From Sambucus nigra (taxonomy: Eukaryota; Streptophyta; Magnoliopsida; Dipsacales; Adoxaceae), in the NCBI GenBank assembly GCA_949130495.1, contig OX422221.1, positions 149,381,405-149,445,404 of the forward strand: a stretch of DNA of 64,000 nt, in the 5' to 3' direction. The translations under genes and the position numbers were made by a program. Of this stretch, positions 34,511 through 47,462 are shown one piece after another; the first letter of the stretch is position 1, and the number at the start of each line of letters is the position of its first letter. Below the pieces are notes generated by a model, which was not told the DNA's origin, did no database searches, and saw only the letters and a list, made by a program, of their open reading frames with translations.

Positions 34511-37500
34511 TGTAACACCCCGCCTAATTAAATACCGGGCGATCACACCTTTATTAAATTAAATCAAGGTAAACAGTTGGTTCATTCTCAGCATCTATGT
34601 CGATAAAAAATAAATTTTCCAATTTAACACCCTAAATAATTAAGCTAAGTGTCAAAACATTTTTCCAAACTTTCCAAATTTTAATTAACGAAAAATATTT
34701 ATTTAATTAAAATAACATTTCTACAATTAAGAATCACACAACAATAAACTAAATAACATAAACCATTCGTCAATCGAATGTCAACATATGGAATTAAAAA
34801 TCACAAATCCATCCTGAATAAATCCCATAGAACAATACTGGAAAATAACTGAAATATAAATGTCCCAATAATAAATGAAATAATGGAAAGGGCGACACAT
34901 GCCTAATAAATGAGAATGCTAGAAGTGGAGTCAATAGAAGAAGCCGTCTACTCAAGTGACCTGCAACTCCCACCTAAGCTGTAGCACGTTCCTCTCAAGG
35001 GATCCTAAGCAAGACGCCCCTGTGGCTGGGCACCTGAAAATATACATATATATACAAGAGAGAGAGAGAGAAAAAGAAACGGGTCAGAGCCCGAAAGTGT
35101 GTTTGATTTTAAAATACGTTTAGCAAGTATTTAAATTGATACAGGCCAATGCAATAACATATTAGTACGTCACTCTCTTGAGGAAATACTCACCTCTCCT
35201 CTAATGTGCACACCTATCGCACTAACTTTCCCCACGGTTTCTTATCATTTAACGTACTAGTCTTTCTAAAAGATTAAACTTAACTTAGATTACCCGCAAG
35301 ATTTATAATTCACGACTCCATTTTAAAAGAATGTTCCAAACAGTAATCAAAGTCCTCCATTTTAACTTTATAAAATCAATAAAGTTTTACAGTGACATCT
35401 TATACCTTTCTCAAAACAAGTATTTAATAATTTGAGTAAACAGCCATGTCCTACTTAGCAAATCTCAGTAGACAATTTCAAATATCATAATCTCATATAT
35501 ATATATTAACTACTCGTATAATATATATATATAACAGCACCCCGAATAAAACTATGGTGCGTGCATACTCTACTATCCAAAGCGCCATATCACTCATATT
35601 AAGGGGAATACATTCGGAATGACTCTCAAATTGTATTAACAGAAATACACAAACAATATTGAGGCGAAGCATAGATTCCAAGTCTCTAAGAGGGTGGAAC
35701 ATACCGGCGTCTCTTAGGACCGTCTGAACTATCACATCGATAGCCTGTATCAAGGACATCTATCTTCTAGGGTATAAGTCAATATCCCCCATAAAGGTCC
35801 CATCGAGATAAGACTTGTCCCAGCGCGGAAACCTCAGGGATAGTAAGTAGCGTGGGTATGATTTTCACATGCATATAATATATGTACACACAATCATATA
35901 AATATACCACTTTATCATATTAATGTGGGTTCTTCTCATCACCCGTAATTATACCATTTATTCTAAATTTCACAGTTATAGGATTTTGTATAAGGTTTTA
36001 TTCCAAACCTTAACTCGAAGGGTTTTCTCACTTATTACCTAACACTCATGGGCTACATCCTCACAAATCTGAATTTCAGTAAGTGTCTTTATTAGGTTCC
36101 AACGTAACTCTCTTACGCACCTCACCCTTTAAATTCATAAATCCACTAACCTAAAGTAAATATCCCATAATTACCATTTCCGTTAAAGGTTAAAGGTTCC
36201 AACATTTATTCATATACCCTACTAGTCCTCAATGTCTCCCAAATAAATTTCTCACGAATGCCCAAGAATTATTTCACGATAAACTTAATTTAACTAATTA
36301 AACAAGGAAAAATAAGAGTCTGCCAGGAGGGGTCGATCGATCGAAGCTTGGGGCTCGATCGATCGAACCTTCGATCGATCGATGCTCTATGTTCAATCGA
36401 TCGATCAAGCAGGTCTGGGTAAAATTCTGCAGAATTGCAGTTACGGGTTTCATCCAATTTCTTCATCAAATTCCATATTTTCAACATTAATCGACCCACA
36501 AATTCTACTACTAACATAATAACATGATTGCAGATGTTTTTAACGTTCAGCATGCGTGTATTCATCATTAAACATGGTTAAACAGCCCAAAATCTCATCT
36601 AATCATCAAGAACCCTAAAGTTTTCATAACTATGATTCAATTCAGTTTTTCTCCAGAATTTCTTCCTAATAAAACATCAAAAGTTCGTGGGTAATACATC
36701 TATATCATCAAAAGTTTCCAGCATAAGGTTTTAATCTTCTCTACATGCAATTTCCTATCAAAATTTGGGGTTTTCTTACATGGATTACATTCCTAATTAA
36801 TCCTAAACTAATATGAACATTGCACTAACGAAATACGCAAGTTAAACAATTGCCTGGGATTTTCAGTAGTCTGATTTCCTGTTGATTATGGTGTGGTTGC
36901 GTTCTCCTCCTCGCGATCTACGCGTTGGTGGTGACGGCGGTGCAAACGGTGGTGTTTTGGCCTTGAATCTCCTTGAAAGGTCTCTCCTCTCCTCTCTAAT
37001 GGCCGTTCTAGGGTTCTGAATGTTCTAACCCTAAATGGCTAGCCTAACCAGCTGATAAAGGCTGCTAAAATTCGTGGGTTTAATTACCCTATTTTGTAAA
37101 ATGACCAAAATGCCCTCCCGGGTCACTAATTAGGCCTAAAAAGACCCCGAGACCCAAACTAAACCCCCGGGTACACTTTTCTGACTATCTCCACCCTTTC
37201 GGATGCGTTGGTTCTCTCAAAACGACCATAGGAACAACTTATAAAATATTTACTTTTTAATTAACAAAATTAGTCCCGACGTGACACAGGCACATCCCAA
37301 CTTAAATTTCCAAAATAGTCATTTAATTCACGTATGATATTCAATATAACCAATATAGTATATCACTATGCTCGTTAGTAATATCCAAAAAGTTTCCCAT
37401 AATTACTAACTCTCGACACGTTAATAATTATAACATAATTAATTTCCGAATTTTTATTAAATAAACATTCTCATTAAATTTAATAAATCCCCAAATTAAT

Positions 37501-37528
37501 ATAGCATAAAAAAATATGGGGTATTACA
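34511..37528 (-). repeat. Tekay element 5' LTR (3018 bp)
   Basis: From TGTAACACCCCGCC to GGGGTATTACA in window orientation; promoter-bearing copy for this minus-strand element. Its donor-like site is altered (GCAATT near 36853), and its fourth palindrome has one substitution. Confidence 0.95.
36333..36406. repeat. Palindrome array, Tekay right LTR
   Basis: TCGATCGATCGA at 36333, 36355 and 36371 and TCAATCGATCGA at 36393: the same 22, 16, 22 spacing as the left LTR. Confidence 0.95.
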
Positions 37529-37990
37529 CATTACTCCCCGCTCGGTGACATATTTGAGTTTCTGGTGGTAGGTCGAGGAGACTGCCTTCATTGCATGAAG
37601 CCATCCCCTGCCGAGGATGGCTTGATATGGTGAATCAATGTCGACCACCAAGAATTCGATCATCTTGGAAACATTTCCAGCGCGCACTGGCAGTACTATT
37701 TTTCCCAAAGGCATGGTCGTCTTCCCAACGAAGCCGACCAGAGGGACAGTGGTTCCCTTTAGGTCGGCGATGTTCAACTTCAATTTCTGGAATAGGTCGA
37801 TGTACATTACTTCGGATGAGCTTCCTTGATCGACGAGCAGCCTGTCGATGTCAATGTTGGCTATCCTGAGTGTAATGACTATGGCATCATGATGTGGGGT
37901 CCTTACTCCCACAAGATCTTCATCCGTGAAAACAATATGCTTGTTGTAGTTGATATCCTCTGCTCGCCGACGTTTTCCTGACTGTGATTT
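37529..37990 (-). pseudogene. Tat element protease
   Basis: The minus strand encodes VGVRTPHHDAIVITLRIAN, then LVDQGSSSEVMYIDLF (aspartic protease active-site region, DQG as often seen in Tat elements instead of DTG), GFVGKTTMPLG and YQAILGRGWLHAMKAV. The frame is cut by the nested Tekay element at 37529; its continuation lies left of 26591. It would process the gag-pol polyprotein. Confidence 0.85.
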
Positions 37991-39643
37991 TGCTGGGTCA
38001 ATCTAAAAAGCTTGCATTACCGTTGTCAGTTTCTTTACCTCCATTCGAGCTAAGTTACCTTGGATTTGCTTGACGTCATATACTCCGTGGATTACTGTGA
38101 ATTCGTGTCCGGCGTTATCTTCCAATACGTTTTCAGGTTTCGTCTCTTTGTGGGCAGCCACTTTCTCTACCTTCTTTTCCACAAAGTCATTCAAATGTCC
38201 GGACTGGGCCAACTCCTCGAGGTGGGACTTAAGAGCCTTGCAGTGCTCGGTCTTATGCCCTCCCTCTTTGTGGAAAGTGCATCTTAATGCATTTTTTCTT
38301 TTCGAGGGGTCTCCTCCCATTTTCCGGGGCCATTTGATGAACGGCTCATCCTTGATCTTCGCGATAATTTTGCAAATTGGCTCTTTGAAGACGGTGTTGA
38401 CCGCCTGGAATGATTTTGTAACGTCAGGGCTCCCTCCGTTTTTGGAGCCATTCTTGCCCCTAATTTTTCCTCCTTTTTTCTGGTTCTCAACTTTCTCACT
38501 TCCCTTGGTAGTGAGTTTGGCTCGACCGTTTTCTCCTACATTAAGGCGGGTGACATCTTCCACCTTTGCGTATTTCTCAATCCGGGCCATCAGGTGGTCA
38601 ATGGTCATAGCTTCCTTCTTTGTCAAGGACTGGTAAAGGAGGGAAGAGCTAGGTAGCCCAATTTTGAATGAAGCCACTTCCACCTCTTTCGCGCAGTCCT
38701 CGACATCGTTGAATAACTCCCAGTATCTCTTCGCGTAGTCTCGGAGTGTCTCCTGAGGCATTTTCTTCATTGTTAATAGAGAATCTATCCTTTTGGGATG
38801 GGAGCTTCTAGTGATGAACCGGGCCGCAAAGAGCTCGACCAGGGATTTGAAATTTCTGATGGATCGATGAGGGAGTTTCTCGAACCATTTCTGGGCCACG
38901 TCATGGAGGCTCGAGGGGAAAATACGTCACATCAGTGCATCCCGGTGATTCCATAGGGTCATGGCCTGCCGGTACTGCTTGAAATGATCAATGGGATCAG
39001 TCTTCCCGTCGTAAATCTTGAACCTTGGAATGGCAAACTTCTTGGGAGCCTCTTCCTCTTCAATTTCCCTCATGAAGGGTGACTTCATCTGGGTCTTGAG
39101 GGCTCTCCTGGTGAGTTCTCTGGTCGACCTGGTGTCGCGGTGAGCTGGATGTTGGTCCATTTCTCTACGGACCAGGTTCTGTATGTTGTCGTCGCTGCGA
39201 GCAGGGCTCTGGTAGCGGCGAGCTTTTCTTAGTTGTTCACGGAGGTCGTCGTCTGAGTCGCCACCTTCGTCCCCTGGATATTGCCGCCTAGGGCTCCTTC
39301 CTCGGCTGCGAGATTTGTTCTCCTGAGGGCTAGGAGTGCGATAGGGGTGTCTCCTGGTATCAGGACGTAGTTCCTTCTCTAGTCTTTCCAGTCTTCTTTT
39401 CAAGTGAGCATTCTCAGCCTCATATCTGCGATAAGACTCCCTCTGCTCGTGGAGCCTTACCTCGTATGCATCGATCAATTTGGATATCTGCGTGGACCTT
39501 GCTGGTCCTTGACTTTCTTCTGAGGCTGGCCTTTCTAAGCGAGCCCCTCGATCTGAACATCGGACTTCAGACCTAATTCTGCGAGGAGCGGGTGGCTCTT
39601 GAATGTCTCCTGCTTGAGGAGCGTTGCTGTTGTGACTAGACAT
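37990..39643 (-). pseudogene. Tat element gag
   Basis: The likely start is the ATG at 39643 (MSSHNSNAP); an in-frame ATG further right lies inside the LTR. The N-terminal half is Arg/Glu-rich with a coiled coil (YRRYEAENAHLKRRLERLEKE is cut here to its idea: a Leu-heptad helix) and an SRSRGRSPRR stretch. The gag core follows: FKIYDGKTDPIDHFKQYRQAM, a TGA at about 38927-38929 in place of the usual Cys codon, then SSLHDVAQKWFEKLP, DYAKRYWELFND. A knuckle CTFHKEGGHKTEHC lies at about 38240-38281. Gag forms the particle that packages element RNA. Confidence 0.85.
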
Positions 39644-39690
39644 CTTAGATTTTTTCTTAGCGTGGTCTCTTCTCAGGGAAAGATGAACGC

Positions 39691-39708
39691 TTCCCACAGA
39701 CGGCGCCA
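39691..39708 (-). other. Primer-binding site, Tat element
   Basis: The minus strand reads TGGCGCCGTCTGTGGGAA two bases inside the 5' LTR. The position and TGGCGCC start are standard for a tRNA-primed element; which tRNA was not settled by eye. Confidence 0.8.
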
Positions 39709-39710
39709 AT

Positions 39711-40141
39711 TGTGGTGGCAATTATTATTCAACATAAATAAATGTGAAAGAGGTAATGACCAAGAAAGAATAAATAAAATGCCAGTCACACAAAAACAGG
39801 TGTACGTGGTTCAGCAAAGATGTGCCTACGTCCACGATGGTGCAGTCAGTATTATTTCTCTATATTCTGAAGAATAAGTACCGAGAATACAACTTGTCCT
39901 TTGCCCCGGACCTAGGATTTAATTTATACATGTGTATTCTAGTTAGTGGAGATAATGGGTTCCTTCATATTAGCCATCTTCCTTATCCCTTCCCTTCATA
40001 GGATTGTGCTCCCCTATAACTTCTCTTCATGGGATCGTGGGGAGAGACCGGGTCAATATGAAAGATAGAGGGCCTGGATTTTGGGCCGCCAGAACTGGGC
40101 TACTCGTCCAGGCCCATGGTTCTCAATTCTGGGTACCTACA
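39711..40141 (-). repeat. Tat element 5' LTR
   Basis: 431 bp, partner of 18619-19049. The phrase GTGAAAGAGGTAATGACC and the end CTGGGTACCTACA identify it. It is followed by the ATACC duplication. Confidence 0.95.
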
Positions 40142-40937
40142 ATACCCCTCACCTCTCTTCTAACAGTGCACACCTAACGTATTCCTATAGACAACCTAGT
40201 TAAGATACCCTGCCTAACTAAACTCGTTCCACCAAATCTTCGAAAACCCCCTATAAACTCGAGTACTAAGGGCTCAACTTCTCCCCAGTCTCAACACTGC
40301 GCTACGTTCGTGCGTGGGGTGTCTCGAGAAGCGAAATCCAAACAAGGAACCCCCCCCCCCCCAATACACTACTACTTGGCAATATTGATCGTTGAGATCC
40401 ATTAGGCCCTCAATACATAATGTGTGATATATATATATATATATAACATACTCATTTTATTATACATATCACAAATTAAGTCCGGATAAAATCTCCCGGG
40501 ATGAGAATAAATCCTTATTCATTTATCCCTTTATTCTAGTTAGAGATATATATAGTTTTGTTCTCATACACAAGTAATATACTATACACACAAGTATAAT
40601 AACCATCCCAACGAGCTATAACTCGAAGATGCAGTCTCTCAATGATATCATCTTCTAAGGAATCACTCACATACCATCATGGGTACCAGCGGTCAGACTC
40701 TTACACCGACTTGGTAAAATCTAAATCATATCGTATGGAAAGCGGTCATAGTTCCTCCCCAAAAATGAGACAAAATATACCCACCACGTCTCACCCCTAA
40801 TAAAAATCACACAATATAAAACTGGACGCTATGACCTGGGGATTATATGCTCTCTGCTCCTCAAGCCAGTGGCCTCACCCACATCGGGAAACTTCCCATG
40901 ATAGCATTAGAGGGGGTATGCTTCACATAAATATACC

Positions 40938-40940
<3 letters not shown>

Positions 40941-40997
<57 letters not shown>
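40941..40997. repeat. (CA)n(TA)n microsatellite
   Basis: Compound CA then TA tract; the partner LTR has the same compound tract, longer, at 47383-47462. Confidence 0.9.
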
Positions 40998-41642
40998 TCT
41001 TGAGTAATTATGTTGATATACATAGGTGGCTATAATTGCCAATCTCACATAATGATGGACAATAACCACAAATGTTCACCATCGTAATAACATTTAAGTA
41101 TTCTCTCTCTTATGATACTAAACCCAAAAGTATTCCCTCACTTGATATATTACCTTTTTCTTAATTAGTGTTAAGGAATTATATCCTCACTAAATTTACC
41201 AACTCGTAATAAATAAATAAGTCGATCCTCAACTTATTTTAATCCCATAGGTTTCACATTACCTATACGATAGTCATCCATGGGCTTATCGAATAACCGC
41301 TAAAACCTCTATAGCCTATATCCCAATTTCCATGCTAATCAAGTTCTAGGACTTTCTCGATTATAATCGGCCCATATCTAATCGAACCACATAAATATAT
41401 CTATACATGCTTGCCGAATGAGTTCCTCGAATGTCTCTCGTCCCCAACATTCATTAAATCCATAGCCCGGATTGCACTCTAAATTAATCCGCGGTTTTCT
41501 CTTTCCTCCCGAGGTTTACTCATCCCCCAACCATCATCTAGGAGTCCTAACATCCCATTTATAAACTCCTATAATAATCTCCAAAACCATAATTTAAGTC
41601 TCCCTAAACTTAAAGGAGAAGGCCTCAAAAATTTTCCGGGAC

Positions 41643-41754
41643 CGAATCGATTCGGCCTGTCCGAATCGATTCACTGGCCACCGAATTGATTCGGCCTGTC
41701 CGAATCGATTCAAAATGGTTCTACTTTCTAACTTTCTCATACCGAATCGATTCA
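41643..41754. repeat. Palindrome array, LARD left LTR
   Basis: CGAATCGATTCG-type sites at 41643, 41662, 41682, 41701 and 41743 (spacing 19, 20, 19, 42). Most differ from a perfect palindrome by at most one or two bases. Confidence 0.9.
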
Positions 41755-42761
41755 GCTGGCCCAAAAATCCCAAATTTTCTTAGGGTTTATATATACCCCC
41801 CAAGCCCAAAACTCAATCCAATCTCCATTCTTAAGGTTTCTAATCCCCACCACCAACACTAGAAGAATCTAATCTATGTTTTAAAACAAACACATCAATT
41901 AATTTGGGGATTAAACCAAATTTTCTTAGATTTATACCCAAAAATCCTTAAAGCCCTAGTTTTTCCATTTTTCCCATTTCAATTCAATCTTACACTCCAT
42001 TAACATGGTTTTAACCCTAGAAATCACTTAGAGTTTACAACACATTAATTTATAAACTCATACTCAAATTTTCCCAAATTTACTTTAAGGGTTCTAACCC
42101 AAAATCATATAGTTTACCAACTATAGTATGAGATATACACACTAAATGAAATAAAGCAAGTAAACACTTGCCTGGAGGATAAAATCCGACGACCTCGAGT
42201 CGAATCCCGTAGAGTTTGGCTGGAATCTCCCTTTTCTCCCTTCCTTTATTCTCTTTCTCTCTTTCTTTCTTCTTTCTTCTTTTCTCTTATCTCTTTCCTT
42301 TCTCTTACTCTCTCGTGCCTTATAAGAGAGAAATTAGGGTTTGTTCCTTATAAACCCAAAAATGACTCGTTTACTCAATTACGAGTCCCTACTGGTCCAA
42401 AAATTCTCGAAACCCAAATACTACCCCCGGATACTCTAATCTGACTATCTCGGCCATTCCGAACCCAATCGCACACTCGAAATCTACATCCGGGTCACTT
42501 AACCACAATTCACTAATTAAACCCAATACGACTTAATACTGGTTTTTCCATTAAAATATTATCCTTTGTCGCTTTACCCAACTGCGACATATAATAAAAT
42601 TCTCCAACTCATTCACTTAATCCCAAAAGTAAATATAACACGCACTGAAAATCATCTAAACCGTGTAAATTCTAAAAATTATTATTCACGATAATTCCTC
42701 AAATTTCCAAATTAGACTTACTTATGAGTTTTAATTATCCATAAAAGTGCGGGAGATTACA

Positions 42762-45700
42762 TACTCCCCCCTTACAATGGAATTTCGCCCTCGAAACTCG
42801 GATACAACTCGAATCACCAAAATAACGATGTCCTAATACAACGAAGACAAATGGTACTACCCAATGGTGTCCTACCATGATACTCACGTATCTCGAGGTG
42901 TATACTCTAACACATTAGCTTAATTAAATATCTATATGCTTAAACTCTGCCTCGATCGTAAAGTTGACTCTCACGTCACATCGCACCTACTACCTTTATT
43001 ACCACATATAGAAAACGAGCCTATGGCTGCCGCTCTAACGTCTTGAAAATTCGACACTCTAGCTAACACTTTAGGTGTCTGTTCATCGTCAAAAGGCATT
43101 GAATTTCCCTTGAAAAGAAAATTACACTAACGCTTGATTACTCTCATCAGTCTCATCGCTTAGTTTGGGCGCGCTACCTCTTATTGCGCCTAAATAATTG
43201 GATTCCTACGTACCCCAAACGATATTCCATCTAACAATCTCAAGTCTCATTCATGACTATCGCGCAGCATAATCTTCAGATTTATATACTGCGTCCCTTC
43301 TATTTCGGGTGGTATATAAAACCAGCTTACCAAGGTGCCCATACACCTTTTAACCCGTGCTTATTTGCACAACCATTGTAAACATCACACATGTAACACT
43401 CTTTCTGAAGATGGGCCTTATTTCCTCGGTGTAATACTCATACATGGGTTTTCTTAACCCAAAAAATTCAATTCTTCCTACACTGGGATTCCAATCCTTC
43501 TCAAGGTTAACCCACCAATCTTCTTGTGGTTAACTTCCAATAATTTCTCGATATCGACGTCACTAGTCCTACTGGCCTTACTTCCTAATAACCCTACGAT
43601 CAAAGTGTTTTCGACACATGTAAAATGAGTACTATCCTAAATTGTGTCCCTAGTGCCCAAGACCTTTCTCAACTCCTGACATTTGCCCGGTTTCATGCGT
43701 GGGACGTCTCGCAAAGCAAAATCCAAATAAGGAACCCTCCCGTTACACTACTCCCTCGCCTCGTCATTCATCGAGATATAACAGCCTAAGGCACACTAGC
43801 GGGACGCCATAAGTCCTACCTCGCTAACCTACTAACGTACTTCTACCACTATATCCCTTCCTCTTAACGATATGGAAAGTCTATCAAATCGGGGCGCCTA
43901 CTCTCTGCAAAAGTGTTACGAACATCGTACCCAAAACATACTTCCTTCATAATTTGCCTTTTCATTAAGGCATGGATACAAGACTCAAATCAATATCCTT
44001 TAACTTGCCTCGCCCACATACTTGCGATGAGAGAATCATTTCCAGTGCTTTTCCACAACACATAAACTTTTATTAGCCCCTAGTCATCACATGGCTCTCG
44101 TCTAATTCTACCAAAATCAATATCCTAGTATACAGTAATATCTCTCCACTCCTAACGTCGTTAAGGTTCGTGCGTGGAGCATCTCGCAAGAGAAATCCAA
44201 GTAGGGAACCCCTCCTATACACTACTACTTAACTTTATCGGTGGTGGAGGTATGTCCACATAAAACGTGAAAAATTATATATATATACTGCATATCCCCA
44301 TGCACTTAAATCATGCTAGTGAAGCATCTACTCACCGAAGTTCCAACTAGACATATAACACATGCGAGCTTGCCCTATATCCATGTGAGATATCATAACA
44401 ACTCGCTCCACCCTAGAATCGCGGACACGATAGTCTTGCAATCACTAGCATGCTACCGCTTCGACAATCCACAAATACATTACTACTCGTATAACACACA
44501 CAAAACGAGCAGTACAAACCAAATATAAATTCAAAATGTCAACACTCGCTTTTACAGCGAGTGAAGAAAAGTAGAACCCCGCTATCGCAGAAAAACATAT
44601 AGACATACACAATATATTATTACCGATACTACCAGTAAACTCGAATTACACACGAATCTAAGGCTAACAAAATACCGCGACTCTAACTAGACACACACAA
44701 TATACCTCCTTCATTTGAGGTAAAATTCATAATTATAACTTTGCCAAATCTCTCTAACTGCTCTGATTGGTTCCCTGACGTAGCACGCTTGTCTTAACCG
44801 AACCAAAATTACTTAAATCAATGCTCCATATGAGCATCCGACTCTTGGCCTTTAATTCCCACTAGGTAAGGACTACTTGGGTGGTTCCATCCTCCACACT
44901 GGAAGTCTCCCTAACTCTGGGTACCCTGACCATGGTAAGGTTATCATCATCTCAGACTCTATAGTCTCTATCCTTAAAATCACTTTAATAGTTCCCTTAA
45001 CTTCTTCGTCAAAAGAAAACTCCACCACTGGCCTCAACAACCCTGATTCAATGAACTCCCCAGGTGGATGTCCACCAACGGGGTTTCACAAACACAAACT
45101 CTCCATATGTATTCGGAACACTTTGTAGTGAGTCTATCATTCTTCTGAAGGACTTTCTCTCTCTTCATTGTACCTACCTTACTTCGGTACAAGGTTCACT
45201 TCTCCATATCACTCTTTATTCACTATCGGTCTTTGACCGATCCTTATGTGAATAATTCAAAACTGTATTCCTTTCATTCCTACTAATTAATGGGAACTCG
45301 AGTTCAAAACCATCCATAAGATCCTTCTTGAGCAAAACATCATGCTTTCTTGAATATGGTGTCTACCGTTCTCACCTTTTCGATATTGCTCCCACGAGTA
45401 AAAAAATTTCCTCAAATTTTCACATCTAGGTATTTCCATACACTGCTCTAAGTCAAAGCTTCTGAGCCTTCTACTTCACTGAGTAATACTACACTTACTT
45501 CGCCTGACTTAACTTCAACATATGGTCCTTATCAAATACCTTATTCCCAATTTACTTCACTAGGTAATCAACTTTATCACCACTCTCTCTACTTCAACGG
45601 TACTTGGATACTCATAACTACAATACTTTAGTACTCATTGCAACCATCCTTGACAAATGTCAACAAGGAGAGTGACCTCTATTAAGATCTTGGTCTTCAA

Positions 45701-45968
45701 TTTCAACTTATAGTCCCAACTAAGTCTTACCTCATGCTACCTTCACAACGGCCTTCTATGGTCGTCCTTCATCAATCAACACAGGAGTCTCGAACGAGTG
45801 CATAAAAGATTTACTATAGTCTTATATAATGGCGAGAGAATGAAATCTCATAAGAGGAATTAACGATATTAATCCTAAGGCTCTATATCAAGTCAAGAGC
45901 AACGCTGAAAGCGTAATACGTCCGCATAGATTACTAAGGACACTAGAACCTGATGCTCTGATAACATC
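42762..45968 (-). mobile_element. LARD-like internal region without gag or pol
   Basis: On the minus strand it runs from an initiator-Met-like primer site (TGTTATCAGAGC, 45955-45966, one change from the consensus) to a polypurine tract (AAGGGGGGAGTA, 42762-42773). The 3.2 kb between has no frame with a gag, RT or integrase motif, so the element is either non-autonomous or decayed beyond recognition. Two blocks (about 43671-43760 and 44150-44230) repeat a module also present in both LTRs. Confidence 0.8.
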
Positions 45969-46417
45969 TGTGACACCTTGCCTAATAAAGTACCGGGCGA
46001 TCAATCATGTACCAAATAAAAATAGGAGTCTCATATGGTTCATTCTTAGCATCACTGTCGAAAACCAAATTAATTACTTATTACCTGTTAGGGTGACATC
46101 AAAATTTTATTTAACTAATATTTTAAACAGACTAATCAATTAAAACATCCACACAATTGATATATAAATGAAACTGAGATAAAATAAAAATAATCGAACA
46201 CTCGGTTCAACATAATACAACCAAATCGAATGTCGCACTAAAAAGGCGGTAAAAGAATAAATGAGTACAACTGGGCTTTCGGCCCCATGTTCTATAGTAC
46301 CTCCTGTCTAGATTACAGGGATAGAAGCATCTACAGTAAATCTGCATGCATCCACAACTGTTGCAGCACACGTCTGACTCGAAGGAATCATCATCCAGGC
46401 GTCACTATGTCTGGACA

Positions 46418-46419
<2 letters not shown>

Positions 46420-46474
<55 letters not shown>
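46420..46474. repeat. (TA)n microsatellite in LARD right LTR
   Basis: TA tract at the same LTR position as 18420-18485 but shorter. Confidence 0.95.
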
Positions 46475-46480
<6 letters not shown>

Positions 46481-47382
46481 AGAGAAGAAAATAGATAAAC
46501 GGGTCAGAGCCCAAGTCGTGAAAATATTTTGCAAGTGCATTAATGCTATATTTTTAAAAATATGTTTTACCTCATATTTAAATTGGTATCGCACTCCCAT
46601 GAGATGCCCCTCACCTCTCTTCTAATAGTGCACACCTAACTTATTCCAATAGAAAACCTAGTTAAGCTACCGTTCCTAACTAAACTCGTTCCACCAAATA
46701 TCCAAAAACCCCCTATAAATCCGAGTACTAAGGGCTCATCTTCTCCCCAATCTTAATACTGCGCTACGTTCATGCATGGGGTGTCTCGCGAAGAGAAATC
46801 CAAACAAGGAACCCCCCGGTACACTACTACCTGGCAATGTCAATCGTTGAGATCCATTAGGCCCTCAGTACATAACGTAAATATATATAACATTCTCATT
46901 TTATTATACATATCATAATTTAAGTCCGGATAAAATCTCCCGGAATGAGAATAAATCCTTATTCATTTATCTCTTTACTCTAGTTAGAGATATATATTGA
47001 GTTGTTCTCATACACAAGTAATATACTATACACACAAGTATAATAACCATCCCAACGAGCTATAACTCGAGAACGCAGTCTCTCAATTCTATCATCTTCC
47101 AGGGAATCACTAACATACCATCCTGGGTACTAGTGGTCAGACCCTCACACCGACTTGGCAAAAACCAAAACATTGTATGGAAAGCGGTTATAGTTCCTCC
47201 CCGAAAATGAGACGAAACATACCCACCACGTCTCACCCCTAATAAAAATCACACAATATAAAACTGGACGCTATGACCTGGGGACTATATGCTCCCTTCT
47301 CCTCAAGCCAGGGGCCTCACCCACATCGCGCAACTTTCCATGATAGCATTAAAGGGGGTATGCTTCACATAAATATACCATT

Positions 47383-47394
47383 TACACACACACA

Positions 47395-47462
<68 letters not shown>
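47383..47462. repeat. (CA)n(TA)n microsatellite
   Basis: Compound tract matching 40941-40997 in the partner LTR, with one CAGACA interruption near its start. Confidence 0.9.

Larger units (their letters stand above)
26591..37528 (-). mobile_element. Complete Tekay-type chromovirus (Ty3/gypsy), nested in the Tat pol gene
   Basis: LTRs 26591-29624 and 34511-37528, an initiator-Met primer site inside the right LTR, a polypurine tract inside the left LTR, one gag-pol frame and a perfect CATTA duplication. Total 10.94 kb, on the minus strand. A C-terminal chromodomain on integrase places it in the chromovirus group; long LTRs and a TGGTATCAGAGC primer site fit Tekay. The insertion point is within a codon run between protease and RT of the Tat element, and the Tat frame would read through if the element and one duplication copy were absent. 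Confidence 0.95.
18619..40141 (-). mobile_element. Tat-type Ty3/gypsy element, complete ends, interrupted by a nested Tekay element
   Basis: Direct repeats of 431 bp (18619-19049 and 39711-40141) begin TGTGGTGGCAAT and end TACCTACA, with the 5-bp duplication ATACC at 18614-18618 and 40142-40146. Minus-strand order is 5' LTR (right), primer site, gag, protease, [nested element], RT, RNase H, second RNase H, integrase, antisense additional ORF region, 3' LTR (left). Two RNase H domains and an additional ORF between pol and the 3' LTR are hallmarks of the Tat lineage. Removing the nested 10.9 kb leaves about 10.6 kb. I count about 13 differences between the two LTRs by eye, so it is fairly young, but all genes are broken. 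Confidence 0.95.
40142..42761 (-). mobile_element. LARD-like element, left (3') LTR, second part
   Basis: Resumes the LTR broken at 18618 (the first five bases are the ATACC duplication copy) and ends GGGAGATTACA. Together the parts give an LTR of about 3265 bp. A donor-like CAG|GCAAGT lies at 42171 on the minus strand, and a five-copy CGAATCGATTCG array at 41643-41754. A poly-C run is at about 40350-40362. Confidence 0.9.

Noticed and set aside
44313..45255. Short plus-strand frames in the LARD internal region
   Set aside because: No motif, opposite to element orientation, lengths expected by chance.
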